From the NCBI GenBank assembly GCA_041584015.1, contig JBFHES010000002.1, positions 1-56,844 of the forward strand: a stretch of 56,844 bases of DNA. The letters are read 5' to 3'. The notes beneath the pieces were generated by a model that was not told the DNA's origin, did no database searches, and was given only the letters and a program-made list of their open reading frames with translations. Shown here piece by piece: positions 53,390-56,844 of this stretch; the stretch's first letter is position 1, and every line of letters starts with the position of its first letter. The DNA comes from JBFHES01 sp041584015. GTDB lineage: Bacteria > Bacteroidota > Bacteroidia > Bacteroidales > M50B96. Made by a program: the position numbers and the translations under genes.

Positions 53390-53919
53390 CAGATTTCAAT
53401 TTTTTGAGTGTCTGAATAGTAAAGCCCGTTCGCATATGTCGAGTACTTGATCGCAAGATCAAGTTGACCAGCTACTTGTTTGTAGTTTTTAAGGATCCAC
53501 TGAATCTTTTGTGCCAGGCTCATTTGCTTGGGCATATTGGAATTCAGGGTAAAGAGTCTTTTAAATATGGTTGACCAGTCCAGATTAAACTTGAGTGTGT
53601 CAAGCTGAACCTTAGAAAATGGTTTTAGGACAAAATCTTTCTTGGAAATATCAGAGCTGGCTAGTATGCTTTTTTGTGAATACAGTTGAACAAAAGGTTG
53701 TGAGATGGTCATGCTTCCATTTGTTGGGTTTTGCAGTTCTACATCTGCTCGGATTTCCATTCCTCCGGAAAACGGATTAATATCCAGCTTATGGATTCTA
53801 GGAGAGATGATGTTGATGTTCAGCTCTTCACTTACCTTAAATGCTTTTACCGCAGCAAAAAGTTTTGATCCACCAAGTAAGGCCAAAGTTGTGAGTCCTA
53901 TTTTGCCCAGGAGATTCAC
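53389..53919 (-). CDS. LEA14-like beta-sandwich protein with N-terminal helix
   Basis: This 176-residue protein has an N-terminal hydrophobic helix (IGLTTLALLGGSKLFAAVKA), then a LEA14/WHy-type domain: KLDINPFSGGMEIRADVELQ, NPTNGSMTISQPFVQLYSQ and FSKVQLDTLKFNLDW. Such domains are single immunoglobulin-like sandwiches. The C-terminal 50 residues are helical. It overlaps both neighbours (4 bp upstream, 1 bp downstream). A membrane-anchored particle protein is plausible. Confidence 0.7.
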   Translation of the reverse strand: MNLLGKIGLTTLALLGGSKLFAAVKAFKVSEELNINIISPRIHKLDINPFSGGMEIRADVELQNPTNGSMTISQPFVQLYSQKSILASSDISKKDFVLKPFSKVQLDTLKFNLDWSTIFKRLFTLNSNMPKQMSLAQKIQWILKNYKQVAGQLDLAIKYSTYANGLYYSDTQKIEI

Positions 53920-54179
53920 TGGCGATTCTCCTTCTTTTTGTTAATCTTTCTGCGGATTGAGTCAACACCTAGTTTAACTACATAGCCAACAAATGCTGAG
54001 ATGGCTGCATATATTGTTACATCAATTACCTGGGGTAAATTAACGCCGCATAAAGTAAATCCTGATGTGACTGCTTTGGTCACTCCACCGATCATCCCGG
54101 AAGAGGTAGCTACAAGTGAATTTGATATTTGCTGTAAGGACATATTTGCTATTTGTTGTTTCAAATCTTTAGCAAACAT
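53916..54179 (-). CDS. Small membrane protein, first gene of the virus-like operon
   Basis: This 87-residue protein has Gly/Ser/Ala-rich hydrophobic segments (SLVATSSGMIGGVTKAVTSG, VIDVTIYAAISAFVGYVVKL) and a basic C-terminus (RRKINKKKENRQ). No family recognised. It overlaps the LEA14-like gene by 4 bp. Phased direct repeats begin 24 bp before its start and are the likely control region for the whole operon. Confidence 0.55.
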   Translation of the reverse strand: MFAKDLKQQIANMSLQQISNSLVATSSGMIGGVTKAVTSGFTLCGVNLPQVIDVTIYAAISAFVGYVVKLGVDSIRRKINKKKENRQ

Positions 54180-54202
54180 AGGGCAGTCCTACAACACAGG
54201 TT

Positions 54203-54246
54203 GCTCATTATAGCTCAACTCAGCTCATTTTGCTTCCTTTTGCTCT
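54203..54246. promoter_or_regulatory. Phased GCTC direct repeats upstream of the virus-like operon
   Basis: GCTCA occurs at 54203, 54213 and 54223, with GCTTC at 54232 and GCTCT at 54242, a spacing of 10, 10, 9 and 10 bp, so all lie on one face of the helix (TGAGC on the minus strand). The position, directly upstream of the operon's first gene, suggests cooperative regulator binding. Confidence 0.5.
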
Positions 54247-54338
54247 AATTTTGACCTATTTTAACCAATATGCATCAATCCTCTTGATCTTGAGTGCGTT
54301 CCGTTGATTGTTTGAAAATAACTGAAAAGAAAGTTCCC

Positions 54339-54346
54339 TATTTTTG
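54339..54346 (+). promoter_or_regulatory. Promoter -7 box (TATTTTTG)
   Basis: TATTTTTG matches TAnnTTTG, 56 bp before the first plus-strand membrane gene. A TTTG at 54311 is about 24 bp further upstream, slightly beyond the usual -33 spacing. Confidence 0.4.
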
Positions 54347-54401
54347 TAATGTTTTATACATTTCCGGCATTAAGCTATAGACTAAATTATTTACAAGAGG
54401 T

Positions 54402-54848
54402 ATGCAAATTGTTCGTATGGATATTCCTGACCTGGAATGGGAATCGCGTTTCAGAAAGAAGAAAATATGGTTCAATAGTAGAAGAATAGAACTTAAATGG
54501 GGCGATGATCATCATTTCTTTCCGCTGGACAGTGTGATCATAGTGAAGTATGTCACGCTGATAAAGGGATGGATTTTTTTGATTCCTTTATTATGTTCAT
54601 GCGTGAGCTGGATGTATTTCTATTTAAAAGAAGACTTGACAAGCAAAGCTACAACTGTGACAGTTGTTACTGGGTTGTGCATACTCTGGGCTTTAAGCCT
54701 GGGTTTGTTTATATATGGAGCGACAAAACTGTACATTCTAACAGTTGATAAAAACAATGAATTTAAAGTGGGCGTTAGAAGCTGCAAGTTGAGTAAATTT
54801 GTGAAAAAGGTGAATGTTTGGAAAGAAGTTGTTGAGTCATTCAATTAA
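54402..54848 (+). CDS. Two-helix membrane protein of unknown function
   Basis: This 148-residue protein has a soluble N-terminal 50 residues with strands (IWFNSRRIELKWGDDHHFFP), two transmembrane helices (GWIFLIPLLCSCVSWMYFYL and VTGLCILWALSLGLFIYGAT), and a soluble C-terminal part (LYILTVDKNNEFKVGV). The layout resembles small bacterial PH-like/DUF membrane proteins. No family is recognised with certainty. It lies 11 bp before the next plus-strand gene, so the two form an operon. Confidence 0.6.
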   Translation: MQIVRMDIPDLEWESRFRKKKIWFNSRRIELKWGDDHHFFPLDSVIIVKYVTLIKGWIFLIPLLCSCVSWMYFYLKEDLTSKATTVTVVTGLCILWALSLGLFIYGATKLYILTVDKNNEFKVGVRSCKLSKFVKKVNVWKEVVESFN

Positions 54849-54859
54849 AACAGAATGTA

Positions 54860-55897
54860 ATGTACGGATTAGCAAAACTCTTGACTCAGGAAAGAGAAAA
54901 ACTTGAAAGAATAATAACACTAATTGTAAAGTTGTTGATTACAATGTACATTATCAATGTTTTATTTAATGATGAAATAAAGCTTTTTGAATTGATATCT
55001 AACAAGAGTCTTGCTGAATTTAAAATTTCAGGATTAATAACTTCCATCTTTTATCTTGTAGTCACATGGTTTGTAGTATGGAATATCCTTGTTGAATTGA
55101 TTCTTTTCCAAATTGTGATTGGAGCGATTGCAAAGATAGGAAAGGATGAAGATTCATTTAGATATGTACTATTATTATTAGGAGTGATGAATAAGAATTC
55201 GAAACCTAGTAAAAATGTCCATAGTTTTAGTCATACATTGAATAAGTTTGATGGTACTCATGAAATAGATATAACCGAAGAAGTTGGAAGAATTAAGGAT
55301 ATTACATCGATCCTTATAATTTATTTTATACTCTCCATGTTAGTCCCTGAGTTGGTTATGCCTGTTTGGTTGAGCTGGATTATTGGAATTGTCATACTAA
55401 ATATGATTTTTACGGATATCATAATTCAGAAGGGACAAAAGTTTTTTAATGAAAACTATTTTAAAATAAGAAATCAGATTAATGCAATGTCATATTATAA
55501 GACAGTTTTTGATGGAATTAATGACTGCTTTTCGGTAAATAAATATTATTCCGTTACTGACATTCTTTCTACAATTCAACTTTTTAGGATGTTTGATAAA
55601 TTTGAAGTTCCAAAATCAATCAAAGTAATCCCATTGTATTTTGAAAATAAAGAACAGTTGGAATGGCATTTTACAATGAAAAAAATGACTGGTCAAGGAA
55701 ATACTTCAATTGATAAGAATTCTAAGATTACTGTTTTTGTGAGTAATCTTGAATCAAATACCTCAATCAAGAAAAAAATTAAAGCAAATTCTAATTTTGC
55801 ATTCCTTCTTTGCAAAAATCAAAATGATGTCAAAACAAATATTGAGATATTATTAAGCCAGTTAGAACTATCTAATCAAGTAGAAACTAAGTCATGA
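54860..55897 (+). CDS. Polytopic membrane protein of unknown function
   Basis: This 345-residue protein has about five transmembrane helices in the first 190 residues (IITLIVKLLITMYIINVLF, a long pair around residues 54-90, and another pair around 148-190). A cytosolic C-terminal domain of about 150 residues follows (FRMFDKFEVPKSIKVIPLYF, KITVFVSNLESNTSIKKKIK). I do not recognise a family. Together with its upstream partner it may be host or cargo between the virus-like module and the insertion sequence. Confidence 0.55.
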   Translation: MYGLAKLLTQEREKLERIITLIVKLLITMYIINVLFNDEIKLFELISNKSLAEFKISGLITSIFYLVVTWFVVWNILVELILFQIVIGAIAKIGKDEDSFRYVLLLLGVMNKNSKPSKNVHSFSHTLNKFDGTHEIDITEEVGRIKDITSILIIYFILSMLVPELVMPVWLSWIIGIVILNMIFTDIIIQKGQKFFNENYFKIRNQINAMSYYKTVFDGINDCFSVNKYYSVTDILSTIQLFRMFDKFEVPKSIKVIPLYFENKEQLEWHFTMKKMTGQGNTSIDKNSKITVFVSNLESNTSIKKKIKANSNFAFLLCKNQNDVKTNIEILLSQLELSNQVETKS

Positions 55898-56019
55898 GAT
55901 TTATAGGAAAACATATTGGGGAATTATTATTACTTGGGAATATATTTACAGTTCTGAGTACATGATATTGAATTAGATTCTCCCAATTTTAGGAATCACA
56001 AATACATCTATATATTCAT

Positions 56020-56173
56020 TTAAACTTGCTTAAGAACTAGATATCCCTTTCCTTTCAAATATTCAATACAATTAGATTCATTCATTTCTGGTCTATAATT
56101 ACACGCTACTATTTTTGTCAAATCAAAGTCGGGATGGTGCTCATGAATCTTTGTCATTAGCAATCTAATTGCA
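56020..56173 (-). pseudogene. C-terminal remnant of a gene broken by the IS21-family element
   Basis: An open frame on the minus strand runs from the insertion sequence boundary to a TAA at 56020-56022. It reads about 50 residues with normal composition, including LLMTKIHEHHPDFDLTKIVA and RPEMNESNCIEYLKGKGYL. It has no start codon of its own at the boundary. The simplest reading is the tail of a gene whose 5' part lies beyond the element, outside this window. Family not recognised. Confidence 0.6.
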
Positions 56174-56844
56174 TGCGCCGGACAATTTTGACCCCCTTCG
56201 CCGACCTTAACTGACCCCCCTCTCGCCGCTTTTAACTGACCCCACCTTGGAGCGTGATTTTTATGACAAGATCACCGTTTTAAGTAGGACTTTCATTCTT
56301 ATGGTTAAGCAGTTGAATCTGACTTACTTAGAGTTATTATTGAAATAATTCTAAAAATGTCAAAAAACTTAATCATTATGAGTAAAGTACGTAAAATCAT
56401 TGAACTCTATCAGAGTAGAAGAGGAAAGAAAACCATTTCAAAAAGATTAAACATTCCATTATCCACGGTGCGCCGATATACCAGGTATTTTCTGGCATCA
56501 GGTAAAAGCCATGACGATATCCGTGCAATGAGTGATACCGACCTTGAAAACATGTTTATCAGGATGGGTAACCGAAGTAAGCTAGAAGACAATCCAAAGT
56601 ATCAAAAGGCCATGGATTTTTTTCCAAAGATGGAACGGGAACTGAAGAAAGTTGGAATGACCAAAGAAATGCAGTGGCGTAAATACCTGGAATCTAATCC
56701 AGATGGATATCAACGAAGTCAGTTCAATAATTATTACTTAAGTTGGTACAGATCCAAGCACCCTATTGGTATTATTGAGCACAAAGCAGGAGACAAGATG
56801 TATGTGGATTATACTGGAAAGAAGCTGCATATTGTCCATCCTGA
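56174..56844 (+). mobile_element. IS21-family insertion sequence, left part
   Basis: The left end starts with TGCGCCGGACAATTTTGACC and carries three spaced repeats of the type TTGACCCCC / TAACTGACCCC (at about 56188, 56208 and 56233), typical of IS21-family ends where multiple transposase sites are found. It is followed by an istA-type gene. The element continues beyond the window, so istB and the right end are not visible. Confidence 0.85.
56378..56844 (+). CDS. istA: IS21-family transposase IstA (partial, cut by window end)
   Basis: The 155 visible residues match the IstA N-terminus. A helix-turn-helix is present (VRKIIELYQSRRGKKTISKR, then LNIPLSTVRRYTRYF), followed by a linker and the start of the DDE integrase core (GDKMYVDYTGKKLHIVHP, with the first catalytic Asp in VDYTG). 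The start is taken at 56378 (MSKVRKII). An in-frame ATG at 56357 is possible. The protein is interrupted only by the window edge; no frameshift is seen. Confidence 0.93.
   Translation, partial: MSKVRKIIELYQSRRGKKTISKRLNIPLSTVRRYTRYFLASGKSHDDIRAMSDTDLENMFIRMGNRSKLEDNPKYQKAMDFFPKMERELKKVGMTKEMQWRKYLESNPDGYQRSQFNNYYLSWYRSKHPIGIIEHKAGDKMYVDYTGKKLHIVHP

Noticed and set aside
36152..54179. Contractile injection system, tailocin or conjugative element
   Set aside because: No sheath, tube, baseplate, spike, coupling ATPase, relaxase or Tra-type gene is recognisable.
1..56844. CRISPR arrays, tRNA or rRNA genes
   Set aside because: I looked for regularly spaced direct repeats of 25-40 bp and for tRNA-like cloverleaf ends with a TTCRANNC block and found none.

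Overview
The window is AT-rich chromosomal DNA from a member of the Bacteroidota (Bacteroidetes). The signs are a C-terminal type IX secretion sorting domain at 34824-35894, TAnnTTTG-type promoter -7 elements, a SprB-like repeat, Bacteroidetes-style giant RHS proteins, and a VirE/BT4734-type primase-helicase. No rRNA, tRNA or CRISPR array was seen. The genus cannot be fixed from the sequence alone.

Region by region. (1) 1-8455: a GPP34-like gene. Next comes a 1221-residue predicted conflict protein on the minus strand (HNH nuclease, TPR-rich middle, GreAB-C-like segment, C-terminal PIN nuclease). Divergent to it is a small mobile-element module: a MerR/excisionase-type HTH protein and a VirE-type primase-helicase, followed by a gene-free stretch with about nine copies of an iteron-like CGAGTAACTT motif in both orientations. 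(2) 8456-19692: a minus-strand operon for a type II secretion / type IV pilus-like machine. In transcription order it encodes pseudopilin G, prepilin peptidase, ATPase E, secretin D, L-like, M-like, a lipoprotein, a C-like protein, a MORN protein, a K-like tip pseudopilin with a beta-helical head, pseudopilins I and J, and membrane platform F. (3) 19782-34499: on the same strand and directly upstream, a Skp/OmpH-like periplasmic chaperone, a lipoprotein, two giant RHS/YD proteins with Sec signal peptides, a small secreted protein, a probable lipoprotein immunity gene and a small secreted protein. The second RHS protein ends in a Cys/His putative toxin domain. The cargo and the machine may belong together: a Sec-then-type-II route for RHS toxins. 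(4) 34824-35894: a beta-propeller protein exported by type IX secretion.

(5) 36152-54179 is the most unusual part: about 18 kb of closely packed minus-strand genes that look viral but lack every hallmark of a tailed phage (no terminase, portal, HK97 capsid, tape measure, sheath or tube recognised). It has a lysis set (amidase, holin-like, spanin-like), fibre-like proteins, several small beta-rich proteins, many small membrane proteins, a transglutaminase-like protein, an LEA14-like protein, and a replication/anti-restriction set (adenine methyltransferase, RadC/JAMM protein, SNF2-like helicase, RecA-like ATPase). I propose that it is a tailless, possibly membrane-containing provirus or a domesticated particle. 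The 244-residue protein, followed by a strong terminator, is the best capsid candidate. Two adjacent proteins share the same basic C-terminal tag (RKRAKAKL), and three intergenic gaps carry heptanucleotide tandem repeats.

(6) 54402-56844: two membrane-protein genes on the plus strand, then an IS21-family element entering the window. The element has broken a minus-strand gene whose C-terminal remnant is still readable, and its istA gene runs off the end.
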